Source: Larkinella soli (GTDB lineage Bacteria > Bacteroidota > Bacteroidia > Cytophagales > Spirosomataceae). From it: a stretch of DNA of 64,000 nucleotides. Below, in pieces: positions 1 through 11,910 of this stretch; position 1 is the first letter of the stretch; each line of letters starts with the position of its first letter. The stretch spans positions 186,001-250,000 of the forward strand of contig NZ_QTJY01000008.1 of the NCBI RefSeq assembly GCF_003703975.1, written 5' to 3'. Both the position numbers and the translations under genes were made by a program. Under the pieces are notes generated by a model, which did not search any database, was not told the origin of the DNA, and was given only the letters and a program-made list of their open reading frames with translations.

Positions 1-188
1 GGGCTTCATACGATAAATATTCTCTTAAAAAACCGATACCTCTCTAAAGTATGTTAAAATCTGTTACTACTCGGGTAAAAATAGACAAATAGTTATTTCT
101 AAATATTTTTCCTTTGCATTGTTCAATTCCCCGATTCAGCCGAAGCCGGCCGAACCGGAGCCGATTTCTGATAGACAACCTGAGAACG

Positions 189-1208
189 ATGGAAATGCTG
201 GTCTGTACCACTCCCGGACAATTTGAATACCGACAGGGCGAAAAGCCGCAACCCGCGCCGGGAATGGCCATTCTCCGCATCCGCCGGATCGGCATCTGCG
301 GCACGGATCTTCACGCCTTCGAGGGCACGCAGCCTTATTTTCAATACCCGCGCATTCTGGGCCACGAGCTGGCCGGAGAACTGGTGGAAGCGGACGGCGC
401 CGACGGCTTTGAACCGGGCGAAACCGTGACCTTCATTCCCTATTTCAACTGCGGCACCTGCGTCGCCTGCCGGGCCGGCAAATCCAACTGCTGCGCCCGG
501 CTGGAGGTAGCGGGCGTCCACATCGACGGCGGGATGACCGAATACCTGTCGGTGCCCTCCTATTCGCTGGTCCACGGCGGGGGGCTGAGCTTCGACGAAC
601 TGGCGCTGGTGGAGCCGCTCGCCATCGGGGCGCACGGCGTCCGGCGGGCGGGCATCCAGCCCGGCGAGTTCGTGCTGGTGATCGGGGCCGGGCCGATCGG
701 GCTGGGCGTGATGGAGTTTGCCCGGATTGCCGGCGCCGAAGTCATCGCCATGGACCTTAATGAGAGCCGGCTGGCGTTCTGCGCCGAAAACCTCGGGATT
801 CCGCACACGGTGAACGCCCGTGCATCCGACGTCATGGAACGGCTCCGTACGCTGACCGGGGGCGACATGCCGACGGTGGTCATCGACGCCACCGGCAACC
901 TGACGGCCATCAACAACAGCTTTGCCTACCTGGCCCACGGTGCCCGCTACGTGCTGGTCGGCTTGCAGAAAGGCGACATTAGGCTGAGCCATCCGGAGTT
1001 TCATAAACGGGAAGCCACGCTGATGAGCAGCCGCAACGCCACCCGCCAGGACTTTGAACACGTGATCGGCTGTATGAAGCAGGGCCTCATCCGCCCGACC
1101 ACCTACATCACCCACCGGGTGCTGTTCGGGGAAGTGAAGGAGCAGTTCCGGAGCTGGCTGGACCCGGCCCGCGGAGTCATCAAGGCCATGATCGAGATCG
1201 ATACCTAA
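189..1208 (+). CDS. Zinc-dependent sugar/polyol dehydrogenase (MDR family)
   Basis: Medium-chain alcohol dehydrogenase of 339 residues. The catalytic-zinc motif GICGTD (Cys37) and GHE (His59, Glu60) are present. The structural-zinc cysteines are Cys88, Cys91, Cys94 and Cys102. The Rossmann nucleotide-binding motif GAGPIG is at 166-171. The family oxidises secondary alcohols of sugars or sugar acids with NAD(P). The closest-feeling relatives are L-fucose/L-galactonate type dehydrogenases, which would fit a deoxysugar-using region, but the substrate is inferred only. The ATG at 189 is preferred because the frame upstream of it (from 114) is low-complexity Arg/Ser/Pro sequence unlike the family. 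A second ATG at 195 is also possible. A sigma factor gene follows after 23 bp in the same direction. Confidence 0.85.
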   Translation: MEMLVCTTPGQFEYRQGEKPQPAPGMAILRIRRIGICGTDLHAFEGTQPYFQYPRILGHELAGELVEADGADGFEPGETVTFIPYFNCGTCVACRAGKSNCCARLEVAGVHIDGGMTEYLSVPSYSLVHGGGLSFDELALVEPLAIGAHGVRRAGIQPGEFVLVIGAGPIGLGVMEFARIAGAEVIAMDLNESRLAFCAENLGIPHTVNARASDVMERLRTLTGGDMPTVVIDATGNLTAINNSFAYLAHGARYVLVGLQKGDIRLSHPEFHKREATLMSSRNATRQDFEHVIGCMKQGLIRPTTYITHRVLFGEVKEQFRSWLDPARGVIKAMIEIDT

Positions 1209-1231
1209 CCCTTAATTCTCAGACGACACCG

Positions 1232-1822
1232 ATGAGCTACAGAACCGTTACCATGGCTGAAAACGAACAGTTGCTCTGGGCGCAGTTTCAGGAGGGCGAC
1301 CCGGCTGCGTTCGGATGTCTGATCAGGAAATACTACCGACCGCTGTTCCAGTATTCGACCCGGTTCACCCGCGACCGCGCCCAGATCGAAGACTGCATTC
1401 AGGACTGTTTCCTGTATCTCTGGGAACACCGCCAGGGCCTGAGCGTGCCGGTATCGGTGAAGCTGTATCTGCTGAAATCGCTCCGCAACCGCCTGCTGCT
1501 GGAGATCAAAAAGGCGTCGGGAACGGCCACCTCGACCCTTTCGGAGGCAGATGCCGAAACCGACAATGTCGAACAGTGGCTGATTCAGGAAGAAACCGGT
1601 CTGGAACACCTACAGCGGCTGAAGCACCTGGTGGCGCGGCTGCCCGAGCGCCAGCGGGAAGCACTATACCTGAAATACTTCGAAGACCTCTCCAACGACC
1701 AGATCGCCCAGGTGATGGGAATTAACAGGCAGTCGGCGGCCAATTTCCTGTTCCGCGCCCTCGGCGCCCTGCGCGAACACTGGTACCAGCTCCCCGCCCT
1801 GCTGGTCTGCTTCTTTTATTAG
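1232..1822 (+). CDS. ECF RNA polymerase sigma factor (FecI/SusC-associated type)
   Basis: A 196-residue ECF sigma factor. Region 2 lies at about 25-93 and includes the DCIQDCFLYLWEHR core-binding helix. Region 4 lies at about 130-178 (LPERQREALYLKYF followed by a helix-turn-helix). The protein ends in a short hydrophobic tail. In Bacteroidota such factors normally sit beside a FecR anti-sigma gene and a SusC/SusD pair. Here the next gene is a surface protein, and the FecR-SusC-SusD run begins 8.8 kb further on. An alternative ATG at 1253 (MAENEQ) is possible. The role in switching on a glycan-utilisation locus is inferred from family and context. Confidence 0.88.
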   Translation: MSYRTVTMAENEQLLWAQFQEGDPAAFGCLIRKYYRPLFQYSTRFTRDRAQIEDCIQDCFLYLWEHRQGLSVPVSVKLYLLKSLRNRLLLEIKKASGTATSTLSEADAETDNVEQWLIQEETGLEHLQRLKHLVARLPERQREALYLKYFEDLSNDQIAQVMGINRQSAANFLFRALGALREHWYQLPALLVCFFY

Positions 1823-1909
1823 ACCGGAAGTTACCCCTTCAAACCCTCCATTTATTCAGTCGAAAGCCCCGCGGGTTGATCTTCCCTCGTGTCCGGCCGG
1901 AGGCTGCCC

Positions 1910-1917
1910 TACATTTG
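1910..1917 (+). promoter_or_regulatory. Candidate Bacteroidota -7 element (TACATTTG)
   Basis: TACATTTG matches the TAnnTTTG -7 consensus of Bacteroidota primary sigma promoters and lies 43 bp upstream of the ATG at 1960. No convincing -33 TTTG was found at the usual spacing, so only the -7 half is supported. Confidence 0.4.
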
Positions 1918-1959
1918 CCGAACAGTTAGTTAACGAATCCACACCATTTTCCCTCTTGT

Positions 1960-3942
1960 ATGAAACACCTCTCTATCCGCATCCTGCTGGGGTGCTGGCT
2001 GTGCCTTGCGGGCGGCCTGGTCCGCGCCCAGAATCCGCTGGCCCTGAAAAACTTTCCGGGCGGTATCAATGAAATCATCAACCTGAACGGCACGATTTAC
2101 CTGAGCGCCAGCGACGGAACCAAGGGGATGGAACTCTGGAAGAGCGACGGTACGGCCGCCGGAACCGTCCTGGTCAAAGACATCAACCCCGACGCGGCCG
2201 GCTCCACCCCCGCCCGCCTGACGGTCAGCAACGGCCTCCTCTATTTCACGGCCACCAACGGCCAGAACGGCATCGAACTCTGGAAAAGCGACGGCACCGG
2301 CCCCGGCACGACGATGGTGAAAGACATCTGGACCGGCCTCAACTCCTCCACTCCGCTGCTGCTGACCGACGTAAACGGCACCCTCTACTTCCGGGCCGAC
2401 AACGGCCAGAACGGCATTGAACTCTGGAAGAGCAACGGCACCGATGCCGGCACGACGATGGTGCGCGACATCCGGTACGGCGCCAATTCCTCGGCCCCCA
2501 CCCTGCTAACCAACCTCAACGGCACGCTGTATTTCAAAGCCACCGACGGCGTCTACGGAAACGAACTCTGGAAAACCGACGGCACCTCACAGAATACGGT
2601 CATCGTCAAAGACATCAACCCCGGCGCCAACGAGTCGGTCATCGCCGGCCTGACCAACATCAACGGCACGCTTTATTTTACCGCCTGGACGTCGGCCACC
2701 GGCTCCGAACTCTGGAAAAGCGACGGCACGGCCGCCGGAACCAGTCTGGTGAAAGATATCTATACCGGCCCCACCTCCGGGGAGCCGTTCGGCCTGATCG
2801 GCCTCAACGGGCAGGTGTATTTTAAAGCCTACGACTTCAATTACGGGACGGAGTTCTGGAAGAGTAACGGCACGGCATTCGGTACGACCCTGGTCAAAGA
2901 TATTCTTCCGGGCAACGAGGGCCACGGGGTACCGGGCTTCTTCGTCAACGTGAACAACACGCTGTTCTTCACGGCCAACACCCCCAACGGCGGCCGGGAG
3001 CTGTACAAAAGCGACGGCACCACCAACGGGACGGTGCTGGTCAGGGACATCAACGGCACGGCGGAATCGTCCGAAATCGCCCACATGATCAATTTCAACG
3101 GGGTAGCCTATTTTGCCGCCAAAGACGCCGGCCACGGCATCGAACTCTGGAAAAGCAACGGCACCGACATCGGCACGGTCATGGTGGCCGACATCAACCC
3201 GGACGGCCCCGACTCGTCCCCCTCGAAGCTGACCCCCGTCAACGACGTGCTGTATTTTGCCGCCACCCAGAACGGCGTCGTCAAACTGTTCCGGCTGAAT
3301 CCCGGTGCCGTGCCGCCCCCTCCTCCGCCCCCGGCGGCCGCCAACTACGAAGGCTACCTCGAAAAGGCCGAATGCAGTTCGATCCGGGGCTGGGTCTGGG
3401 ACAAAAACCTGCCCAACGCGGCCGTGCCGGTGGAGATTTATGCCGACGGCAGCCTGATCGGGAAAGTGGACGCCAACATTTTCCGGCAGGATCTGAAAGA
3501 TGCAGGCAAGGGCAACGGGATTCACGGCTACAGCCTCCCGACGCCGGTGGCCCTGAAAAATAACCAGCCGCATACGATCAGCGCCAAAGTGCAGGGCAGC
3601 AATTATATCCTGAAGTGGGCACCCAAGACGCTGACCTGCCCCTCCGGCAGCCGGATGACGGCCGGGTCGGCGGAAACCGGGCCGGAACTGGAAGTGGTGG
3701 TGCTGGGCAACCCCGTGCGGGGGCCGCAGGTGGAGATCGAGGTGCGGGGAGCGGAAGGCCAGCCGCTGCGGCTTCTGCTCACCGACAGCCAGGGTCGGCT
3801 GCTGGCCGAACAGCAGGTGGCCCGGTCCGGCGCGACCGAACGCCGGCAGCTTCAGCTTGGAAATGCCGGGGACGGCATCCTGCTGCTGCGGATCGCCAGT
3901 CCGGAACAGAGCCGCACCGTCAAGCTGCTGAAAGTTGACTAA
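1960..3942 (+). CDS. Secreted ELWxxDGT-repeat surface protein with C-terminal sorting domain
   Basis: A 660-residue exported protein with a signal peptide (residues 1-23, ending near VRA). About eight tandem units of ~50 residues follow, each carrying ELWKSDGT or ELWKSNGT-like motifs; variants include EFWKSNGT and ELYKSDGT. A run of seven prolines near residue 450 separates the repeats from a domain with GWVWDKN and IYADG motifs (~455-555). This is followed by a ~70-residue C-terminal region resembling a type IX secretion sorting domain. ELWxxDGT proteins are predicted beta-propeller-like surface proteins of unknown ligand. The gene stands alone between a sigma factor and a convergent sulfatase, with strong terminators at its 3' end. 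Confidence 0.8.
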   Translation: MKHLSIRILLGCWLCLAGGLVRAQNPLALKNFPGGINEIINLNGTIYLSASDGTKGMELWKSDGTAAGTVLVKDINPDAAGSTPARLTVSNGLLYFTATNGQNGIELWKSDGTGPGTTMVKDIWTGLNSSTPLLLTDVNGTLYFRADNGQNGIELWKSNGTDAGTTMVRDIRYGANSSAPTLLTNLNGTLYFKATDGVYGNELWKTDGTSQNTVIVKDINPGANESVIAGLTNINGTLYFTAWTSATGSELWKSDGTAAGTSLVKDIYTGPTSGEPFGLIGLNGQVYFKAYDFNYGTEFWKSNGTAFGTTLVKDILPGNEGHGVPGFFVNVNNTLFFTANTPNGGRELYKSDGTTNGTVLVRDINGTAESSEIAHMINFNGVAYFAAKDAGHGIELWKSNGTDIGTVMVADINPDGPDSSPSKLTPVNDVLYFAATQNGVVKLFRLNPGAVPPPPPPPAAANYEGYLEKAECSSIRGWVWDKNLPNAAVPVEIYADGSLIGKVDANIFRQDLKDAGKGNGIHGYSLPTPVALKNNQPHTISAKVQGSNYILKWAPKTLTCPSGSRMTAGSAETGPELEVVVLGNPVRGPQVEIEVRGAEGQPLRLLLTDSQGRLLAEQQVARSGATERRQLQLGNAGDGILLLRIASPEQSRTVKLLKVD

Positions 3943-3958
3943 TCGTCAAATCGATGTT

Positions 3959-3983
3959 AAAACCGCTCCTTCGCAGCGGTTTT
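3959..3983. terminator. Hairpin terminator, inner
   Basis: A perfect 9-bp inverted repeat (AAAACCGCT / AGCGGTTTT, loop of 7) starts 16 bp after the stop codon at 3942. The 3' arm ends in four T residues. It probably terminates the plus-strand gene. Confidence 0.65.
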
Positions 3984-3988
3984 CCAAA

Positions 3989-4030
3989 CAAAAAGCTCCC
4001 CGGAACGTGATGCCGCCGGGGAGCTTTTTG
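3989..4030. terminator. Bidirectional hairpin terminator
   Basis: A perfect 15-bp stem (3989-4003 with 4016-4030) has A5/T5 ends on both sides, so each strand's transcript would carry a GC stem followed by a U-run. It lies between convergent genes ending at 3942 and 4041. Confidence 0.85.
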
Positions 4031-4040
4031 TTTACTGCGT

Positions 4041-5717
4041 TTACTGCGGGTCGCTTTCGAGCAGCTTCAGGGCTTCGTCGTCCTTATACCGGAGGATCTG
4101 CTGCCGAAGCTGGGCCTTCAGGTCGGCCGTGACTTTTTCGTAGCCCTTCTGTCCGTACAGGTTCTTCAGGTTCTGCGGGTCTTTCTGAATGTCGTACAGC
4201 TCCCAGAAACTGTCGGGGCCGTAGAACCGGGCGAGGGTGTAACGATCGGTGCGCAGGCCGAAGTGGGGCGCCACCCGGTGCGGTTCCGGGTATTCGTAGT
4301 AGTGGTAATAAGCCGCCGGACGAAAAGCCGCCTTCCGGTCGGTCAGTATCGGCAGGAAGGATTCGCCCTGGACGTAATCGGGAATTTTGGTTCCGGTCAG
4401 GTGCATCAGGGTCGGCGCCCAGTCGACGTTCGATACCACGTTCCGGACCTCCGTGCCGGGTTTGATCACGCCCGGATAGCGGATCACGAACGGCGTCTTC
4501 AGCGATTCCTCATAAATCCACCGCTTGTCGAACCAGCCGTGTTCGCCCAGATAAAAGCCCTGGTCGGAGGTGTAGACGACCACCGTGTTCTTCGCCAGCC
4601 CGGTTTTGTCCAGATAGTCGAGCAGCCGGCCGATGTTGCGGTCGAGGGAGTTGGCCGTCGCCAGATAATCCCGCATATACCGCTGGTATTTCCACTCCAC
4701 CAGTGCTTTGCCGCTGAGCTTCTTCTCGTCGAACTCCCGGCTGATGCGGTTGTAATAGCCGAAGAAGGCCTTCTTCTGGTCGGGGGTGAGCCGCCGGTAG
4801 GAGCTTTCGCGCACAAAATTCTCCAGTCGTTTATCCAGTTCCGGGGTCAGCGGCTGGGTGCTGAAATTTGCCTTTCTCAGCACTTCCTTCTCCCCGGCCA
4901 CCTTCGCTTCGTCGAGTTCGTAATCGACATGGACTTTGAGGTCTTCCTTGAGCCGCATGGTTTTCTCGATGCTCATGTCCTGCTTCTGCGCGGCCAGGCG
5001 GCCTTCGTAGTTGTCGTAGAAGGTCGGCGGCAGCGGGTAGGTGACGTTGTCGTAGGCACCCAGGTCCTCGAGGGCGGGCAGCCATTCACGATGCGTCGCC
5101 TTGTGGCCTACGACCAGAAAGAACGGCTTCGAGGGATCGCGCTTGTCGAGCCAGTCGGTCGACAGCTGCGTGACCACATCCGTGACGTAGCCGTTGTGCC
5201 GGGTGGTTTTTCCCTGCGAATCCACGAAGTCGGAATTGTAATAACTGCCGTGGCCGGGCAGAATGTTGAGATAGTCGAAGCCGTGGGGCAAGCTGCCGAG
5301 GTGCATCTTGCCGACCCAGGCGGTCTGGTAGCCGTTTTTCTGCAGCTCCTCGGAAAAGACCGGCTGATTGATGTCGAACACCTTCTCGTTGAATTTGTAG
5401 CCGTTCCGGTGGCTGAACTGCCCGGTCAGGAGCGTCGCCCGGCTCGGTCCGCAGATCGAGTTGGCCACCACGTTGTTAAACAGGATGGCGCCTTCCCGGG
5501 CAATCCGGTCGATGTGGGGCGTTTTCGCCAGCCGGCTGCCGTAGGCGCTGATGGCCTGCGAGGTGTGATCATCCGAGATGATGAAGATGACGTTGGGCCG
5601 GGCGGGCGCGGGCGCGGCCGTCTCCCCGATTTCGGGCGAAACGGCCGAAGCGCCGAGCAGGAAGAAACTTAGAAAACCCAGCCCTTTCAGGCCGTCGGGC
5701 AGGAAGCGGTTACGCAT
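4041..5717 (-). CDS. Secreted S1-family sulfatase
   Basis: A 558-residue sulfatase with an N-terminal hydrophobic export signal. Metal-binding Asp49-Asp50 lie in the IISDDH motif. The CGPSR motif (Cys89) is the site modified to formylglycine, and GKMHLG and TSDQGFYLGEHGWFDKRW motifs follow. The family hydrolyses sulfate esters of carbohydrates. Formylglycine formation would need a maturation enzyme not present in this window. It begins 33 bp after a GH106 gene on the same strand, so the two are probably cotranscribed, suggesting a sulfated or sulfate-decorated rhamnose glycan. The exact sulfatase subfamily cannot be assigned by eye. Confidence 0.9.
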   Translation of the reverse strand: MRNRFLPDGLKGLGFLSFFLLGASAVSPEIGETAAPAPARPNVIFIISDDHTSQAISAYGSRLAKTPHIDRIAREGAILFNNVVANSICGPSRATLLTGQFSHRNGYKFNEKVFDINQPVFSEELQKNGYQTAWVGKMHLGSLPHGFDYLNILPGHGSYYNSDFVDSQGKTTRHNGYVTDVVTQLSTDWLDKRDPSKPFFLVVGHKATHREWLPALEDLGAYDNVTYPLPPTFYDNYEGRLAAQKQDMSIEKTMRLKEDLKVHVDYELDEAKVAGEKEVLRKANFSTQPLTPELDKRLENFVRESSYRRLTPDQKKAFFGYYNRISREFDEKKLSGKALVEWKYQRYMRDYLATANSLDRNIGRLLDYLDKTGLAKNTVVVYTSDQGFYLGEHGWFDKRWIYEESLKTPFVIRYPGVIKPGTEVRNVVSNVDWAPTLMHLTGTKIPDYVQGESFLPILTDRKAAFRPAAYYHYYEYPEPHRVAPHFGLRTDRYTLARFYGPDSFWELYDIQKDPQNLKNLYGQKGYEKVTADLKAQLRQQILRYKDDEALKLLESDPQ

Positions 5718-5750
5718 GACTGAGAGTATTTACAGGGAAAATACATCGTT

Positions 5751-9074
<3,324 letters not shown>

Positions 9075-9104
9075 GAAGGTGAAAGGTTGGGAAAGGGGGA
9101 AGAT

Positions 9105-9144
9105 AAAAAAAGGCCCGGATGGAAGTGTCCTTGTCCATCCGGGC
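9105..9144 (-). terminator. Intrinsic terminator of the isomerase-like gene
   Basis: On the minus strand an 11-bp perfect stem (9113-9123 with 9134-9144) is followed by seven T residues. It sits 7 bp after the stop of the 9151-10008 gene. Confidence 0.85.
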
Positions 9145-9150
9145 TCCGGC

Positions 9151-10008
9151 TTACACGCTCAGTTTGCCGACGTTTTTGTAGCTGACGGCGATGGCTTCGA
9201 GGGGAGTGCCGCTCACGACGGCGTCCTGCTCCACAAAATAATGTTCGATCCCGGCGACCTTGCGGGCATCCAGAATGCGCTGGAAATCAATCGATCCGGT
9301 GCCGACTTCAGCAAATTCCTTCTTCTCGGTTTTCGCCATGTCCTTCAGGTGGACCAGAGGGAAGCGGCCGGGGTTCTGTTTGAACAGCTGAACGGGGTCC
9401 TGACCGGCCCGGACGGCCCAGTACAGGTCCAGTTCCATCTTCACCAGCTTCGGGTCGGTTCCCTTCAGCATTACGTCGTAAGGCACCTGCCCGTCAAGGG
9501 TCTGGAACTCGAAGTCGTGGTTGTGATACCCGAACTGGATACCGGCCTTGCGGCAGGTCTCACCGGCCTGGTTCAGCGTATCGCACAGTTTTTTGTAATC
9601 GTCGATGGTTTTACGGTCCTGCGGAAAGAGGAAAGCGCACATCATGAACTTCTGGCCGATGGCGGCCCCGTGTTCGACGGTCTGGGCCCAGTCCTGTTTC
9701 AGGTTGTTGGGCATGTAGTGGCCGCTGGGGGAGTTCAGACCCAGACCGGACAGCAGCGACCTGAATTCGGCGGGCGTTTTGCCGAAAAATTTACCGTTGC
9801 CGTAGCCGAAGGTTTCCACCTCCTTATAGCCGATGTCGGCCACTTTTTTCAGGGTGCCTTCCAGGTCTTTTCCCAGTTCGTTGCGGAGGGTATACAGCTG
9901 GAGGCCCACGTTTTTAATGGGTTTGGCAAAACCGGGAGCCCTGGTCAGGGCGGGCAGGGCCAGCGCCAGGGAGCTCGTTCTCAGAAATTCTTTACGGGAT
10001 ATTTTCAT
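9151..10008 (-). CDS. Exported sugar phosphate isomerase/epimerase-like TIM-barrel protein
   Basis: A 285-residue xylose-isomerase-like TIM barrel (AP endonuclease 2 family). The N-terminus, SRKEFLRTSSLALALPAL, resembles a Tat signal but has Arg-Lys instead of the twin arginine. Candidate metal ligands lie in YHNHDFEF, MELDLYW, HLKD and FVEQD. Members act on sugars in the periplasm, or are predicted to; the substrate here is unknown. A small secreted-protein gene lies 50 bp upstream on the same strand and a clear terminator follows. Its position between two glycan-degradation genes suggests processing of released sugars, which is inference. Confidence 0.8.
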   Translation of the reverse strand: MKISRKEFLRTSSLALALPALTRAPGFAKPIKNVGLQLYTLRNELGKDLEGTLKKVADIGYKEVETFGYGNGKFFGKTPAEFRSLLSGLGLNSPSGHYMPNNLKQDWAQTVEHGAAIGQKFMMCAFLFPQDRKTIDDYKKLCDTLNQAGETCRKAGIQFGYHNHDFEFQTLDGQVPYDVMLKGTDPKLVKMELDLYWAVRAGQDPVQLFKQNPGRFPLVHLKDMAKTEKKEFAEVGTGSIDFQRILDARKVAGIEHYFVEQDAVVSGTPLEAIAVSYKNVGKLSV

Positions 10009-10058
10009 GGGTAATCAGGATAAGCAAAAACAAACGGAATACGGCTCGGGAACCGCCC

Positions 10059-10430
10059 TCAGGACTCTTTCTTGCCTTCAAAGACCGCCCCCTGGGCTTC
10101 CAGCGTAATGCCGGTCACCTTCTTCTCCCCATCCCGGGTAAACGTCAGCGTGGCCTGGCCGGAAGCGTCGTATTTGTCGGGCTCCTTCATCGGGACCAGT
10201 TCCCCTTCCTGCGCCCCCGTACTGACGGTCAGCTTGCCGTCTTTCACCCCGATGGTCAGGAATTCAAACGGAAGCCCCTCGAACTTGTATTTTCCGGCAT
10301 ACTGGGTCAGGTCCGTAGAATCGGAAGCCACGACCCGGACCACCGGAGCCGGTGCCGAAGGAGAAGAAGAGGCCGCATACACGGCGGAAAGGGAAGCGAA
10401 ACAGGCCAGGGTCAACACAAGCTTTTTCAT
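10059..10430 (-). CDS. Small secreted DUF3471-like protein
   Basis: A protein of about 123 residues with a clear signal peptide (MKKLVLTLACFASLSAVYAA). A single beta-rich domain contains YAGKYKFEG and a GKLTVSTG-type strand, resembling the DUF3471 domain found at the C-terminus of some beta-lactamase-like proteins. It has no catalytic motif. The ATG at 10430 is preferred over the upstream GTG at 10439 because it directly precedes the signal peptide. It is probably cotranscribed with the isomerase-like gene. The function is unknown. Confidence 0.7.
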   Translation of the reverse strand: MKKLVLTLACFASLSAVYAASSSPSAPAPVVRVVASDSTDLTQYAGKYKFEGLPFEFLTIGVKDGKLTVSTGAQEGELVPMKEPDKYDASGQATLTFTRDGEKKVTGITLEAQGAVFEGKKES

Positions 10431-10492
10431 GCGATGCACAGATGGAATAGAAGGTACTATTGTATGATTTTAATACAATGATAAGCAAAGTT

Positions 10493-10521
10493 TTTTATTG
10501 CGTAAAATTTACGCAATAAAA
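10493..10521. promoter_or_regulatory. 29-bp perfect palindrome between divergent genes
   Basis: Arms of 14 bp (10493-10506 and 10508-10521) around a single central A contain the core TTGCGTAAA/TTTACGCAA. It lies in the 202-bp region between the divergent small secreted-protein gene and fecR. A smaller inverted repeat ATTGTAT/ATACAAT lies next to it, toward the secreted-protein gene. It could be an operator for a dimeric regulator or a cruciform-forming site, but no cognate regulator is visible. Confidence 0.5.
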
Positions 10522-10632
10522 TTTAAGAAAACCCTTCTTCATAAAGTCTATTTTTTTAAAAAATAACTTCAACTCCGGAGAGTATAACCGCCGATCCGCG
10601 CTCTAATCAGGGTAGAAGGGAATGGAGGCCTC

Positions 10633-11727
10633 ATGGATCGGTACCTGGATTTCGAAGCGGAAGATTTTATCGACGACCCGGACTTCCGGGACTGGGTGTT
10701 CCGGCCGTCGCCCGGGCTGGACCGGTTCTGGCGGGAGTGGCTGGCGGCCTTCCCCCACAAAGCCCCGGCGGTGGAGCGGGCCCGCATCCTTCTGACGGCC
10801 TTCCGGGGGGAGGAACTGCCGCTTTCCGAACGGCAGGAAAACACCAACATCGACCGCATTCTGGACCGCATGGCCGGAGACGAACCCCGGAGCAACCTCC
10901 GGCCGCTACCGGTCCGTCGGCTTCTGGCTGCGGCCGCGGTGGTGCTGGTGACCGGTCTGGCGGCTGCGCTCTTTCTCCGCACCCGCCGGCCCATCGTTCC
11001 CGAAACTGCCCGCGATACCCGGACCGCCCGGGCGGCCTCGCTCTTCCGTGAGGTGGTCAATTCCGGCCTGAAAACCCGGCTGGTGAGCCTCTCCGACGGC
11101 AGTTCGGTACTGCTCCGGCCTGGAAGCCGCCTGCATTTTGCGGAGAAGTTCACCGGCCGCCGTCGGGAAGTGTATCTGACGGGAGAGGCCTTCTTCGAGG
11201 TGGCCCGGGATGCCTCCCGGCCTTTCTTCGTCCATGCGGGGGGCCTGACGGCCCGCGTCGTCGGTACGAGCTTCCGGATTCGGTCGTATGCCAAAGACCG
11301 GGACGTGCTGGTATCGGTCAAAACCGGCCAGGTGGCGGTCTTTCCCCAGACGACCGGGGCGACGGCCGCCGACAACCGCCCGGAAGGCGGCCTGCTGCTG
11401 ACGCCCCACCGCCAGGCCACCTTCGACCGCGGGGAGAGCCGGCTCCGCGAAACCCGCGCCGAAACCCGGCAGCCTTCCGGATTCCTGATCGAAGAACAGC
11501 CCTTTATGTTCCGTCATACTCCGCTTGTCGAGGTGTTCGATTCGCTGGAGAAAGCCTACGGCATCGACCTCGTGTACGAGGCAGAGACCCTGGAAAACTG
11601 CACGCTCACGGCTTCCCTCGGCGACGAACCCCTGCCGGAAAAGATTCGGCTGATCTGCGCCGGGCTTGAACTGTCGTACGAGATGCAGGACGGGCAGATC
11701 CTGATCTCCGGACAGGGCTGCCGCTAA
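10633..11727 (+). CDS. FecR-family anti-sigma factor
   Basis: A 364-residue inner-membrane anti-sigma protein. The cytoplasmic N-terminal part spans about 1-93. A single transmembrane helix at about 96-116 (LLAAAAVVLVTGLAAALFL) is followed by the periplasmic FecR domain (~145-250). A C-terminal DUF4974/STN-like domain (~290-364, FMFRHTPLVEVFDSLEKAYG) follows. Such proteins relay substrate sensing from the SusC N-terminal domain to an ECF sigma factor. A GGAGG ribosome site lies 7 bp before the ATG. SusC/SusD follow, but no sigma factor gene is adjacent, which is unusual; the nearest is at 1232-1822. Confidence 0.92.
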   Translation: MDRYLDFEAEDFIDDPDFRDWVFRPSPGLDRFWREWLAAFPHKAPAVERARILLTAFRGEELPLSERQENTNIDRILDRMAGDEPRSNLRPLPVRRLLAAAAVVLVTGLAAALFLRTRRPIVPETARDTRTARAASLFREVVNSGLKTRLVSLSDGSSVLLRPGSRLHFAEKFTGRRREVYLTGEAFFEVARDASRPFFVHAGGLTARVVGTSFRIRSYAKDRDVLVSVKTGQVAVFPQTTGATAADNRPEGGLLLTPHRQATFDRGESRLRETRAETRQPSGFLIEEQPFMFRHTPLVEVFDSLEKAYGIDLVYEAETLENCTLTASLGDEPLPEKIRLICAGLELSYEMQDGQILISGQGCR

Positions 11728-11772
11728 CCGATCCGTTTCACCCACAATCCCATCCGCCTATGCAGCACCTTT

Positions 11773-11809
11773 AAAAAAAGAGCCGACAGTGTTGCAGCAC
11801 CGCCGACTC
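11773..11809 (-). terminator. Minus-strand hairpin with U-run in the fecR-susC gap
   Basis: Arms 11780-11791 and 11798-11809 pair well only in the minus-strand RNA, where three pairs become G-U; on the plus strand they are mismatches. On the minus strand the hairpin is followed by seven T residues. No minus-strand gene ends here, so it may stop antisense transcription, or be fortuitous. Confidence 0.35.
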
Positions 11810-11910
11810 CTGAATGCCTTCCTGTCCTGATGGTTTCGAGCCGATCCTTTGCAGAGGACGACAGGAAGAACCTTGCCGAGTACCAAGAACCCAACAAAGC
11901 GATCAAAGCT

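Noticed and set aside
44-304. 86-residue minus-strand frame at the window start
   Set aside because: It overlaps the dehydrogenase 5' end in antisense with no recognisable features.
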